Source: Emiliania huxleyi CCMP1516 (lineage: Eukaryota; Haptophyta; Isochrysidales; Noelaerhabdaceae). Taken from it: a stretch of 64,000 nt of DNA. The notes beneath the pieces are model-generated. The model was not told the DNA's origin, ran no database searches, and worked only from the letters and a program-made list of their open reading frames with translations. Of the stretch, positions 22,075 to 31,796 are shown piece by piece. Every line of letters starts with the position of its first letter. The first letter of the stretch is position 1. The stretch covers positions 80,898 to 144,897 of the forward strand of contig NW_005201287.1 in the NCBI RefSeq assembly GCF_000372725.1, read 5' to 3'. Both the position numbers and the translations under genes were made by a program.

Positions 22075-22698
22075 ATGCACAGGACGGCTGGACCATTGGC
22101 CCGCGTGCCAGGCGTCCGGGACGGCCGGGTATCGGCTCCGTACTTTGAGCCCTCTTGGGCCACCCTCGCGTCCACCGGCCGGCAGAGCACCGCTTGGGCG
22201 ACTCAGACGGCCCGCCCGACCAGCGCGTTCGATCGTGCCGCCCCCACAGCGTCAGTGGCGTGCGTGGGGTGGCAGGCGGCGTCAGCGCAGCCCCTCGTGG
22301 GGGTGCCCACCGCTCTCCTCTCACCGCTCCCCCCCGCCCGTGGCACCCCACACACTCGTCCCTCCTCAGGGGCGCAAGGCGGCACGGCACGTTCAGCGCT
22401 TGCCTCGGCCCACCTCGCCTTCACGCCCGCCACCGCGACCAAGGAGGTGGCCTCGGCGGCCCAGATGAAGCCCGTGCGGCTCGTTTGGGAGCCGCATGCC
22501 GTCCCTCTCTCGCCGGCGCTGCTCACCACGCCCAAGCCTACGCCGAGGAACCCGTCGCGCCCGTCGCTCACGAGCTGGTGGCTCGCATCGACCGAGCTGT
22601 CCAGCTTTCTCACGCCCTGCCCACGATCAAATTCGAGACGACCAACATCCGACCACAAAAAAGGCCCGCGCGTGCTGCGCGGGCCGGCGAGCGACTAG
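22075..22698 (+). CDS. Hypothetical protein, weakly supported
   Basis: A 207-aa frame begins at ATG 22075 (MHRTAGPLARVPGVRDGRVS) and continues APYFEPSWATLASTGRQS. The reading frame around 22520-22640 that looks most protein-like (HAQAYAEEPVAPVAHELVAR) is a different one, so either an intron intervenes or neither is real. It precedes a perfect GC hairpin at 22663-22685. Confidence 0.25.
   Translation: MHRTAGPLARVPGVRDGRVSAPYFEPSWATLASTGRQSTAWATQTARPTSAFDRAAPTASVACVGWQAASAQPLVGVPTALLSPLPPARGTPHTRPSSGAQGGTARSALASAHLAFTPATATKEVASAAQMKPVRLVWEPHAVPLSPALLTTPKPTPRNPSRPSLTSWWLASTELSSFLTPCPRSNSRRPTSDHKKGPRVLRGPASD
22663..22685. other. Perfect GC-rich hairpin after an A-run
   Basis: GGCCCGCGC, a loop GTGCT, then GCGCGGGCC are preceded by six A. 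In RNA this is a very stable stem of 9 bp. In a eukaryote it is not a rho-independent terminator; it may mark a 3' UTR end. Confidence 0.6.
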
Positions 22699-22815
22699 CG
22701 AGCCAACCTGCTAGTATACCTAATACAACTTGAGCAGCGCACACAGGCCGGCGGAGGTTTTTTTAACGTCAACCTCACCCAGACAACTAGTCCGGTACTA
22801 GTCCTGGTGCCCTCG

Positions 22816-23418
22816 ATGTACGGTGGCGGCGGATACGGCGGCGGCGGCGGCAAGGGCGGCGGCGGCTACGGCGGCGGCGGCTACGGCGGCGGCGGCAAGG
22901 GCGGCGGCAAGGGCAAGGGCAAGGGCACGTCTGCGTATGACCCTGACCGCGGCACTCGCGGCGGCGGGAAGGGACGGAACTCCGATGCCGACTTTGGCGA
23001 CTTCAGCAGCATCCTCGATCGGCCCAGGGACCGCTCTCCGCCACGAGGCGGCGGCCGCCACGGCGACCGCGGAGGCGACGGCCGCGGCGGAGACGGCCGC
23101 CGCGACGACCGCGGAGGCGAAGGCCGCGGAGGCGAAGGCCGCCGCGACGACCGCGGAGGCGGCGAACGGCGGGAGAGGGACCGGGACCGCCGCGATGACT
23201 CGCGAGACCGCGACCGCCGCCGCGACCGCTCGCGCGAGCGCCGTGACGACCGCGGCGGCGACCGCCCCCAGGGGGACCGCCACGAAGACTCGCGCGACCG
23301 CGGCCGCGGGCAAGACGACCGGCGGCGCGATTATGGCGGCGACCGCGGAGACCGCGGAGGTCGCGAGCGGCCGCCGCCCTCCGAAAGCGCGGGCGGCGGC
23401 GGGGGCGACGCGCGCTAA
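22816..23418 (+). CDS. Gly-rich/RGG and RD-repeat protein
   Basis: A 200-aa frame from ATG 22816 to TAA 23418. Residues 1-36 are GGGGYGGGG/GGGK repeats. A short hydrophobic-acidic core follows (SDADFGDFSSILDRPRDRSP), then a long mixed-charge array of RD, RGG, GDRR and RERRDDRGG units. This architecture is seen in RNA-binding and splicing-associated disordered proteins; RNA binding is inferred from composition only. There are no RRM or zinc-finger motifs. An in-frame GTG lies just upstream, but ATG is the expected start. Other frames are also open across this GC-rich repeat, so expression data would be needed to be sure. Confidence 0.5.
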   Translation: MYGGGGYGGGGGKGGGGYGGGGYGGGGKGGGKGKGKGTSAYDPDRGTRGGGKGRNSDADFGDFSSILDRPRDRSPPRGGGRHGDRGGDGRGGDGRRDDRGGEGRGGEGRRDDRGGGERRERDRDRRDDSRDRDRRRDRSRERRDDRGGDRPQGDRHEDSRDRGRGQDDRRRDYGGDRGDRGGRERPPPSESAGGGGGDAR

Positions 23419-23795
23419 AGCGATCCACGGAGTGCAGAGTGGCCGGCGAGCAAATTCCGCCCCGCGCCACGCCCGGGCAGCCGCCGGCGCTACCCGGGTA
23501 CGAGGCGGGAGGGGCGAGCCCGCACTGCTTGCCCCCCTGCCAGAGGCGCCGGCAGCCCTACCAGCTACCTGCGATGGACTTGGTGGTAGTCTTGTTGTCG
23601 CCTTCACTTCTCTGGCCCATCCACCGGAATCCGCTGCAACCTCCTTCCTATAACGTCTGTTTGTTTCTTTTTTGCTCCAGCAGACTTACGTTACTTACCA
23701 CATAATTGTGCCTTTTTGTCCTAGCACGGGGTCCCCCGTGTGGCCGGAGGTGACAGCAGCAGCCGGAGTGGCCCCGCTTCCCTCGCCTTCTGACC

Positions 23796-26700
23796 ATGCC
23801 GGACGCCTCCGTCGCCGAACGGACGCTCCTAGGCCAGCGCATCGGTGCCATATCCGGCGCCGAGGCTGCCAAAGGCTGGTCGGACGAGGCCATTGGCAAG
23901 CTCCTCGACCTCGTCAAGTCACAAAAGGGTGAGCGCACACCCTGCTCCGCTCACGTTGCCGCCTCCTCGCCCGTCGCCCGCGATTGCGTGCATCCGCCAC
24001 CCGCCGCCAGGTGTCGTCGAGGACCGCGACGTCTGCCTCCTCGGCGAGGTCAAGGCAGCCTTCCGCTCGGCCGGCGTCTCGCGCCTCTCGAGCCGCGAGG
24101 CGGCGGTGCAGGAGATGCAGCGGTTCCTCTTCCCGAAGCCGAAGCCCAAGGGCGAGGACGAGGCGGGCCTCGCCAAGGAGTTCCTCAAGCTCGCGCAGCA
24201 CGGCCAGCTCCTCGAGGCGCGCCAGCTCCTGCAGGGCCGCCCGAAGCTGCTGCACGCTCGCTCGACGTCAAAGGGGTACACTGCGATGCACTACGCCGCG
24301 ATGGGCGCGTCGCTGCCGCTGCTCGAGTGGCTGGCGGAGCAGGGCCTCAAGCCGGACGTCCTCTCGCAGCCGAAGGATGCCTCTCCCGCCCTCACGCCCG
24401 CCCAAGTCGCTCACGACTACAAGCGCGACGCTGCTGTGGCCTCCCTCTCCCGGCTGGCGGAGGCGTACGCCTTCCTCTCCTCCGCCGGCGCCGAGCTCGA
24501 CGACGCCGCGAAGCTGCGCGCCGCCGCCCGCGCGGGCTGCTCCGCCGCCGCGGCCGTGCTGCTCCGCCGCTCTCCCGCCCTCGCCCGCACCGCCGCAGTC
24601 GCCGAGTCGCCGCACGGCGCACTCGTCGCCGCCGCCCGGGGCTGGCGCACGTAGATGGCTACACCTGCCTTGCGGTCTCACGCCCCTCGCAGTAGCACTT
24701 CGGAGGGCGCAGGCCGCGCGAGCCGCAGTCGATGACGCGCGGTCCGGCACGGATGCCTCCCCCAGGAGGGCACACCGCCGTGCTGCGAGAGCTGGTCCGG
24801 CATGGAGCGCTCGAGGCGTGCGGGGCCGTCTCTGCGCCGCGCCCCAAACTCTCTCTTCTTTTGCGGGACGTCCGCCTCTTCTGGTGCAGGTCGCGCCGCC
24901 GGCCGGCGCTCCGACGGCGCTGCAGGCGGCGGTGGGCGCAGGGCACTCGGAGGCGGCTTCGCTGCTCGACGAGGCGAGCGCCGCGCTCAAGCTGCTAACG
25001 GTGGGCCAGTTTGCGGTGGGCGAGTCTGCAATGGACCAGCCTGCGCCCCTCGCGGCGGCGGAGGGGCGGGGCGGTCCGCCCAGGGAGAACGGCGCCGGAG
25101 GAGGAGGAGGAGGCGTGGGCGGGGGCGGCGGCGGAGGAGGAGGTGGTGATGGGGGCGAGGGTGGGGGCGAGGGCGAGGCTGCTGCGGCAGAGGGCGGTGG
25201 TGCCGCTCCGGCGGCGTGCTGCGCTCTGGTTGCCGATTGCAAGGTGTCTCGCGGGCGGTGTGTGGTTGCCGACGCATGGGAGCCGCTGCTGGCGGCAGCG
25301 CAGGGCGCGGCGGGCTACGAGGCGGCGCTGTTTCGGTGGAGCGAGAGTGAGCTCGGCCTTCCTGTCTGGCTGCCGGTTGGCTGCCCCCCGCTGCTCCCTC
25401 CCTCCCTCCCTCCCTCCCTCCCTCCCTCCCTCCCTCCCTCCCTCCCTCCCTCCCTCCCTCCCTCCCTCCCTCCCTCCCTCCCTCCCTCCCTCGCGTCACA
25501 CGATTGGCGCGCTGCACCGCCACCTGCCCCGATGCGCCTTGCGGCCGAAGCTGCACCCGCTGCTGCACGACCCTCTGGCCCCTCACCCTAACACCTTCAC
25601 CCCTAACACCTTACCCCAACCGCAGGTGCACCCGCTGCTGTACGACCAGTTCTCGCAGGGAGCCCTGCGCGCCGCCGACTCGTACTCCTCCGCCGCGCAA
25701 CGCGAGGCGGTTATGCCGCTCGCGACAGGCAACGCCGACGCGCTGCGCAGGCTGACGCAGGTGCCCGGGGCGGGCCCTTCCCACGCCCTCTCCGAGACCT
25801 TTCCGAGACCTTTCCGAGGTGGCTCCTGGCTGGCGCAAGGTGCTTGTGGCGGCGCACACGCCCGCGGACGTGGAGAGGCGGTGCGAGGCGGGGCTGACGG
25901 CGTTGCTCGGCGCCGATCTCGTTGGAGCGCCGCCCCTAGACGCCGCCACACGGACCCGAGACGCCGCCACGCGGACCCGAGACGCAGCCACACGGCCCCC
26001 GGTCTTCCATCTGCCGCTCGAGCCGACACGCACTCGGCTGCCGCTCTCCAGTTTTAGCGGTGCCAGCCCTTGGCATGCCCGCGATCTTGTGGATGCACCG
26101 CACAGCTCCCCTCCACTCCGCCCTCCCCTCCCCTCCACTCCGCCCTCCCCTCCCCTCGTGCCGCAGGCGCGCACTGGGAGCGACTGACGCCGCAGATGAG
26201 GGCGTGGCTTGCAAGGGTCACGTACTTCCTCCCCGCGGTGCCGTGGGGGAGGGAGGGGTGGAGGGAGACGGAGGCGGCGCTGGCGAGCCGCACGCCCGAC
26301 TCTGGCGACGCCGAGATGCTGCGCCTGGAGCTGCTCTGCCTCGAGCTGCTCGCAAAGGCTCGCCCGCTCGCCGCTCTCTTCGACGAGAGCTCCGAGGAGG
26401 CGCGCAAGTCGTCCGCCCGCAACTCGGTGCTGCCGTACCAGCCGCACGCGCCCGACTCGTGCCCCTACCCGCCAAAGCCAAGCCTGACGCCGCGCGACCC
26501 GGCGTCGCACTCGGCGCTGCTGCTGCTGCTCGCGCCGGTGCTACCTTCCGAGGCGAGGCGGACACTTCCTAGACACTTCCTAGACACTTCCTAGACACTT
26601 CCTAGACACTTCAGGGTGCTGCCTTCCGAGGCGGCCTCCCTCTTCCCGCCAGCGGTGCGTGGGGGTGTGAACGGCGTCTCTTCACGCCTCCACCCGTGGG

Positions 26701-27588
26701 CAGGTGCGCGCCGCCTTCCCGCAGTGCCTCCTCCTCAACGGCGGCGGCGTCACCTCCGAAGCGCGCGAGGCCCGTGGCTCGCGCCTCGCCACGCGGCTTG
26801 TTGAGCACTCTCATGAACGATGGATCATTCATCACAGGTCTGTGGCTCGCGTATCGCCACGCGGCTGCTGCTGCAGCGCAGCTTGCCCGACGCAAACCCG
26901 AGGCGCCCCCCCCTTCCCCCCCCCCCCCCCCCGCCTCGCCCCTGCCGTGAGGTCGGGCCGGCCCCACACGTCGTCCAGGTGGGTGCTCGTGCCCGCAGTC
27001 TACTCGCGCCACCTCGCTCTCGCGGTGCTCAGCCGGCTGGGAGGGCCGCGCTCGGTCGTTCTCCGCCACCCCCACGGCGCGCGCTTTGGGGCGCACGGCG
27101 GCGGCGAGCTCGCGGTCGCTGCCGACGAGCTGGACGACGCGCTGCGCGTGGTGCTCGCCGCCCTCACCCTGGCCCCTCACCCTTGCCCCCAAGCCCCAGC
27201 CCCAACCCTTGCCCTAGCCCCAGCTCACCTTGGCCCTAAGCCGCGCCCTCACCCTGGACACAGGTGCTCGCTTCGCTGAGCGAGTCGGCGCAGTTGGGCG
27301 GCGGAGGGGAGGGCAAGGGGCGGAGCAACGGCGGCGCGGCGCCGAAGCGGGTGGAGGCGGCGCTAGAGGCGGCGCGCTTGCTGCCCGCCGGAGACAGCGT
27401 CGGCGTCGAGCTCGTCGTCGAGCTCTCCGGAGATAGAGCAGGAGACGGCGACTAGACAGGGAGCTGTGAGCAGGCGTGTTGCTCGCCGAGGAGCTCGTGC
27501 CCGGGACGGCGCTGCCGCAGGACGGCAAGAGGGGCTGGTTTGACCCGACGATGCGCGGCTACTTTGTGGCGCGTGCTTCGGCGCAGGG

Positions 27589-27640
<52 letters not shown>

Positions 27641-29089
27641 TTGGAGGGAAGCGTGCTCGGCGGCGCCTGCCGCTTCCCTCCGCAGCCCCTCTCTGCCGCC
27701 TTCAGCGCGCTCGGCCAGACAATGCACGTGCCTGGGGCTCCGCACGCGGCGATCTCCGCTCGGCAGCCGCGATGAGTGACAACCGGAGGAGTGAGTGAGT
27801 TGAGGAGGCTTGCTACTAGGCGCGCCCGCTCGGCGCGTCGATGGCTGCCGCAGGCCTCGGCGGGCGGCTCGACGCAGCAGCTAGAGAGGACCCTCCTCCG
27901 AAGCTTCTCTGAACTTCCCTGCAGGCTTCGGCGGGCGGCTCGACGCCGCGGCTCTGTGCGGCGCCCTCTGCCGAGGCGCTCCCCTGCGCGAGGTCGTCGG
28001 CGGCCTCCTGGCGGCGGAAGATCCGCTCCGTCACCTCGCTGCGATGGCCATCCTTGCAAACGCGGCGGCGGGCGCGCGCGAGGTGAGGCTGGACGCAGAG
28101 GCGCTGCCCGAGACTTGTCCGCGACACGTCCGGGACGTGTTCCCCACAGGTGCGTCCGGACGGGGAGGCCCTCTCGCACGCGCAGCGAGAGCTGCTCGGC
28201 GGCTCCTTCCACGCCAACGCGCGGCTGTGGCCCGAGCACGCCCCGCTGCTGCAGCGGCTCGCGCGGCCGGCCTACGCGCAGGCGCAAGGGCTAGATCTCG
28301 GCTAGATCTCGGCTGTACCTCGGCTGCACCTCGGCTGCACCTCGGCTGTATCTCTCGGCTGCATCTCGGCTGCATCTCGGCTGCACCTCGGCTGCACCTC
28401 GGCAGCATCTCGGCTGCATCTCGGCTGCACCTCGGCCGCACCTCGGCTGCACCTCGGCTGCACCTCGGCTGCACCTCGGCTGCACCTCGGCTGCATCTCG
28501 GCTGCACCTCGGCTGCACCTCGGCTGCACCTCGGCTGCATCTCGGCTGCACCTCGGCTGCACCTCGGCTGCATCTCGGCTGCACCTCGGCTGCATCTCGG
28601 CTGCATCTCGGCTGCATCTCGGCTGCATCTCGGCTGCATCTCGGCTGCATCTCGGCTGTATCTCTCGGCTGCATCCCGGCTGCATCTCGGCTGCATCTCG
28701 GCCTGGCTACATGCAGGCGCACGGGTCGGCGGTCGCACGCCTCGTCGGACGGCGCCTCCTCGTTGATGTGCTGCTGCCCGACTTTTCGGCGGTCGCGTCG
28801 AACGGCTTGCGCGAGCCCGACCCCGAGGCGAGATCGAGAGCCGAGATGTAGTCGGGGTTTTGTAGTCTCTAGCGGGGACACTGCTCAGAGCGTGACACGA
28901 TTGCGGCAGGTGGTCGCGCTCCACGCGCTGCTCGAGCGCTCGCCTTTCGACGAGGTGCGCCGGCTCGCGCGCGACGTGCGGGCGGGCTACGCGGCGATGG
29001 CGGACTCGGGCGAGCTGGCGGCGGGGCAGCCACTCCCGAACGCGGAGCACGTGCGCGAGCTGGTCGAGCTGCTCGACGAGGCGGCGTGA
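23796..29089 (+). CDS. Ankyrin-repeat protein with long helical C-terminal region (one or two genes)
   Basis: Exon 1 23796-23928 (MPDASVAERTLLGQRIGAIS) joins through a GT-AG intron to exon 2 at 24011. Ankyrin repeats follow: EFLKLAQHGQLLEARQLLQG, KGYTAMHYAAMGASLPLLEW, AAARAGCSAAAAVLLRRSPA, GLTPLAVALRRAQAARAAVD, HTAVLRELVRHGALEA and APTALQAAVGAGHSEAASLL. A Gly-linker (about 25080-25190) leads to helical exons I do not recognise: VHPLLYDQFSQGALRAADSY, VAPGWRKVLVAAHTPADVER, WERLTPQMRAWLARVTYFLP and RLELLCLELLAKARPLAAL. The end looks HEAT-like (LRHLAAMAILANAAAGARE, VVALHALLERSPFDEVRRLA) to TGA 29089. Solved introns: 25761-25818, 26655-26703, 27151-27263, 27854-27924, 28083-28149, 28282-28716. Whether all exons form one transcript is not shown. 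Confidence 0.5.
25396..25491 (+). repeat. (CCCT)n microsatellite
   Basis: About 24 tandem CCCT units lie in an apparent intron of the ankyrin locus. Confidence 0.97.
25938..25999 (+). repeat. Short tandem repeat, 21-nt unit
   Basis: ACGCCGCCACACGGACCCGAG is repeated about 2.5 times in an apparent intron of the ankyrin locus. Confidence 0.85.
26562..26613 (+). repeat. 11-bp tandem repeat ACACTTCCTAG
   Basis: Four full units and a partial one form the core between two copies of GGTGCTRCCTTCCGAGGCG (26537 and 26615) in the ankyrin locus. Confidence 0.95.
28300..28705 (+). repeat. 11-bp minisatellite CTCGGCTGCAY, about 36 units
   Basis: Tandem CTCGGCTGCAC and CTCGGCTGCAT units with rare GTA variants fill intron 28282-28716. 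Confidence 0.97.
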
Positions 29090-30246
29090 GGGAGAGGGGA
29101 GGAGACATGCAGATGTTTATGAGATGCGAGAGCGCGGCGGGTAGGAGGTCCCCGGGCAAACGCGGACTGCTTCCGATGTGTGGCCCCTGTGGCTGGCCAC
29201 TGTTACCTCTGTCAAATCACAACGCATGTTCGCCACAGGACATCATCCAGACGCTGCTCATACTGCCCCCCAAGACGATAAGTGTGAAGCATGAAGTGAC
29301 GTTGGGAGAACGCGCGTGGGGCGTCGGGGGGCGAGGCGCTGCGCGGGCCGGCTAGCGGCATTCACGGCACATAACATTCGGCTCTGAGGGCGGGGGCGCA
29401 GGTAGAGGTAGGGCTGGCGTGGGGGGCCTCAGGTAAAGGTAAACCTGTCTCAGACCGCCGGAGGTAGAGGTAAACGGAAAAACCACGTGAGGGCAGGTAT
29501 TACCAGGTAAACGTACGCCCGTGATGCGTGAACGTAACCCGCCGAGGGCTCTGTCCTCGGGGGGGGGGAGGTGGGACGACCAAGGCCCCGCGAGAGCGCT
29601 TCGCCTGCGGCGCGCCTGCCCGGCCATGGACCAGGCTTCACCGCCGCTTGCCGACGGCTGATCGCATCGCCTACCGCATCATGCGCCGCGCATCGCGAAT
29701 GACCAGTGCCGCGACCACTTGACCTTGCTGCCTGCCTGCTGACCCCCGCGCGGTGCAAAGAATCTGCGCGTCTCTCGGTGCATTGATTGTGCATGATTGC
29801 TCGAGTGGCTCGAATTGGCAATCCACCGCAATGCGAACATGACTGGAGAGCATATGCAACACGGACGCAGGCTTGCCGTTGGCGACGTCGGTTATCAGAG
29901 GGGTCAGGTCATAGTGACGCGCTCGATGGGTTGCTGCATTGACGCACACAGCAAAAGCATCGCAGCAGAGACCTTCTCATGAGTGGCGGCTCGCACCATG
30001 CGGCAGTGCGGACACCAGGTGCGCGAATTTAAGAGCCATTTTTGGCCACCAAGCGAGATCACCCGAGAGCAGCTGAGTCTGCCTCTGGCCTCGCCTCCCT
30101 CTCCCTCAGCACAGGCATTCGTGGCATCCTATGGGTCGTCCAGAGTATCGACCTCTGGCTTGTCAGCCGGTCACTTGATGACACCATGAAGTACAGCGAT
30201 CGCCATCTCGCTGGCCTCTCCGCAAGGCCCCCCGACCGCGTCGAAC
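29090..30246. other. Intergenic
   Basis: No gene is supported. It contains a cluster of AGGTARAGGTAA motifs at about 29395-29515, which recurs at 34600-34735. Confidence 0.4.
29395..29515 (+). repeat. AGGTAGAGGTAA-type degenerate repeat cluster
   Basis: Repeated AGGTAGAGGTAG, AGGTAAAGGTAAAC and AGGTAGAGGTAAAC motifs are separated by GC-rich spacers. The same motif style is seen at 34600-34735. Confidence 0.6.
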
Positions 30247-30660
30247 TCATCGGCGCGGGCTCTCTCGGCTACGGGACCGGCCCCAGCTTCGGCTGAGGGC
30301 GAACAAGCTGCCGAGGCCCACGCGCAGCCCGCGGTGACGCAGCGCAGCGAGTGCGAGGCAAAACAGCCGGATCCTCCTCCCGCGCACCTGCGATCGATGC
30401 GCCCACGTCGTCAACGCCTTCCGCTCGTTGCCGTGCGCGAGGGCTGCGAGCGCTCGCCCACGCAGCTGCCGCGACAGCCGCCGGCGCTCCACGAACACCG
30501 CGCGCCAGCTGTTCCAGCCTCGGCGGCCGCACCGGTCTTGGAATGCGTCTGCTGCCCTTCGCAGCAGCCGCCACGCGCGTGCGGATGCTCGTGCGTAGCT
30601 CGCCCACGTGTTGAGGCCCACGCGCAGCCCGCGGTGACGCAGCGCAGCGATCGCGGTCTC
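30247..30660 (-). pseudogene. Sfi1-like W-repeat protein fragment
   Basis: The minus-strand frame encodes helical repeats with regularly spaced Trp and Arg: AALRHRGLRVGLNTWASYAR, GRRGWNSWRAVFVERRRLSR, ALAHGNERKALTTWAHRSQV and again LAALRHRGLRVGL. This resembles the centrin-binding Sfi1-type or similar W-repeat arrays common in algal genomes. There is no ATG in frame and no extension on either side, so this is a detached exon or a decayed fragment. The repeated ALRHRGLRVGL units also produce a 40-nt direct DNA repeat (about 30306-30347 and 30612-30651). Confidence 0.45.
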
Positions 30661-31796
30661 TCTTTCGCTACGTGTTCGACGTCGTCGAACAACGTTCGAC
30701 CATGGCACTGTTCACAGCGCGCGCGGACGGCGGTTCTGCGACTCCTGCTCCGCAGGACTTTTGTAAAGCATGCTTGTGGCAAGTTATGGACGCTAGTATC
30801 GACCTCAGAGACCCAAACCCGAATTAATAATTAAGGCTCAAAGTATGGTCGAACAACCGTCGAACAAACAGGTCGAACAACGAAAAGAGACTAGTGCGAC
30901 CGCTAGACGGCGGTTCCCGCCGGCCCCAAGGCTGCCCACAGCTCCAGTATCACACCGGCCACGTACACCGTAGCGCTGGAGTCGGTCAGTGAGGCACTAG
31001 ACGGGCTACGGAACCATGCGCGCGCCGGCCGGACAGGCTGCGCGCATGGGCCGCGCCGCCTCGATTTCGCACCTCCGCTCCGCGGCCAGCTGAGGGGCGC
31101 AAGCTCGCCCGGCGACAAGCCCAGCCATCGCCCAGCGCCCCGTATCGACGGGGGGCACGCAAAAAAAACGCACCTACGACTAGGGTGAGCATGCGAGGGC
31201 GTCGGTGTGGGCCGCGGGCAGGCTGCCAGGAGGGCGCGGGTGGGAGCATGGGAGATGCACCACCGCTCAACGAAGACGCGCCCGACGAAGCCCTGCTAGC
31301 GGAGGATGGTCGATCCTCACCTACTAGTGTCGGGCGTGTGCGAAAAAGAGCGCAAATCGGAGCTCAACTCGCGCGCGGCTTGGAAAGGGGTGTGGCACCT
31401 TCCGAAGGCGCCTACCTAGCGAGGAGCTGCTGCTGCCCCCAAACGCGCTCGGGCAGCACGTCGGCGCGCCAGCGGTATATTGCCAGCGGTGGCGGACTGT
31501 ATTCATGTATCTCCTCTCCTGGGGCTTGGCGGGCACAGGCTTTCATATTATTATATCAGCCCACTGTTGGCTTCCAGAACTTTCATGTTTGTCAGTGGCC
31601 CCACTCGGCGAGCAAGGCCCTCGGCTGATCAAGAGCCCCGGACACGTGGAACGCCCTGCTACTTTCCGTCGAACGCGGGCTGATATTATATTGTATCCGG
31701 GCTGACTACCATGGCGCCTTGGGAGGCGGAGCGGGCGAGGTGAAACCGTCGTCAATCTCAAGATTTTTCTTGGTCCTCATCCACAGAGAGCCCGCG
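30661..31796. other. Intergenic, upstream of the protease-kinase fusion
   Basis: No gene is supported. Repeated GTCGAACAAC elements occur at 30685-30880. A 10-codon upstream ORF (ATG 31711 to TGA 31743) lies before the main start at 31797. Confidence 0.4.

Noticed and set aside
22663-22685. Bacterial intrinsic terminator
   Set aside because: The hairpin is strong, but the window is clearly eukaryotic nuclear DNA and no U-tract follows.
25760-26060. GA-AG intron near 25917-26166 in the ankyrin locus
   Set aside because: A GA donor would restore frame (LVG to AHWERL), but the evidence is one junction only; not claimed without cDNA.
28031-29050. A 339-codon frame of AAEMQPRCSRD repeats
   Set aside because: It is the antisense translation of the 11-bp minisatellite; the period is 11 nt, so all frames repeat and none is under coding constraint.
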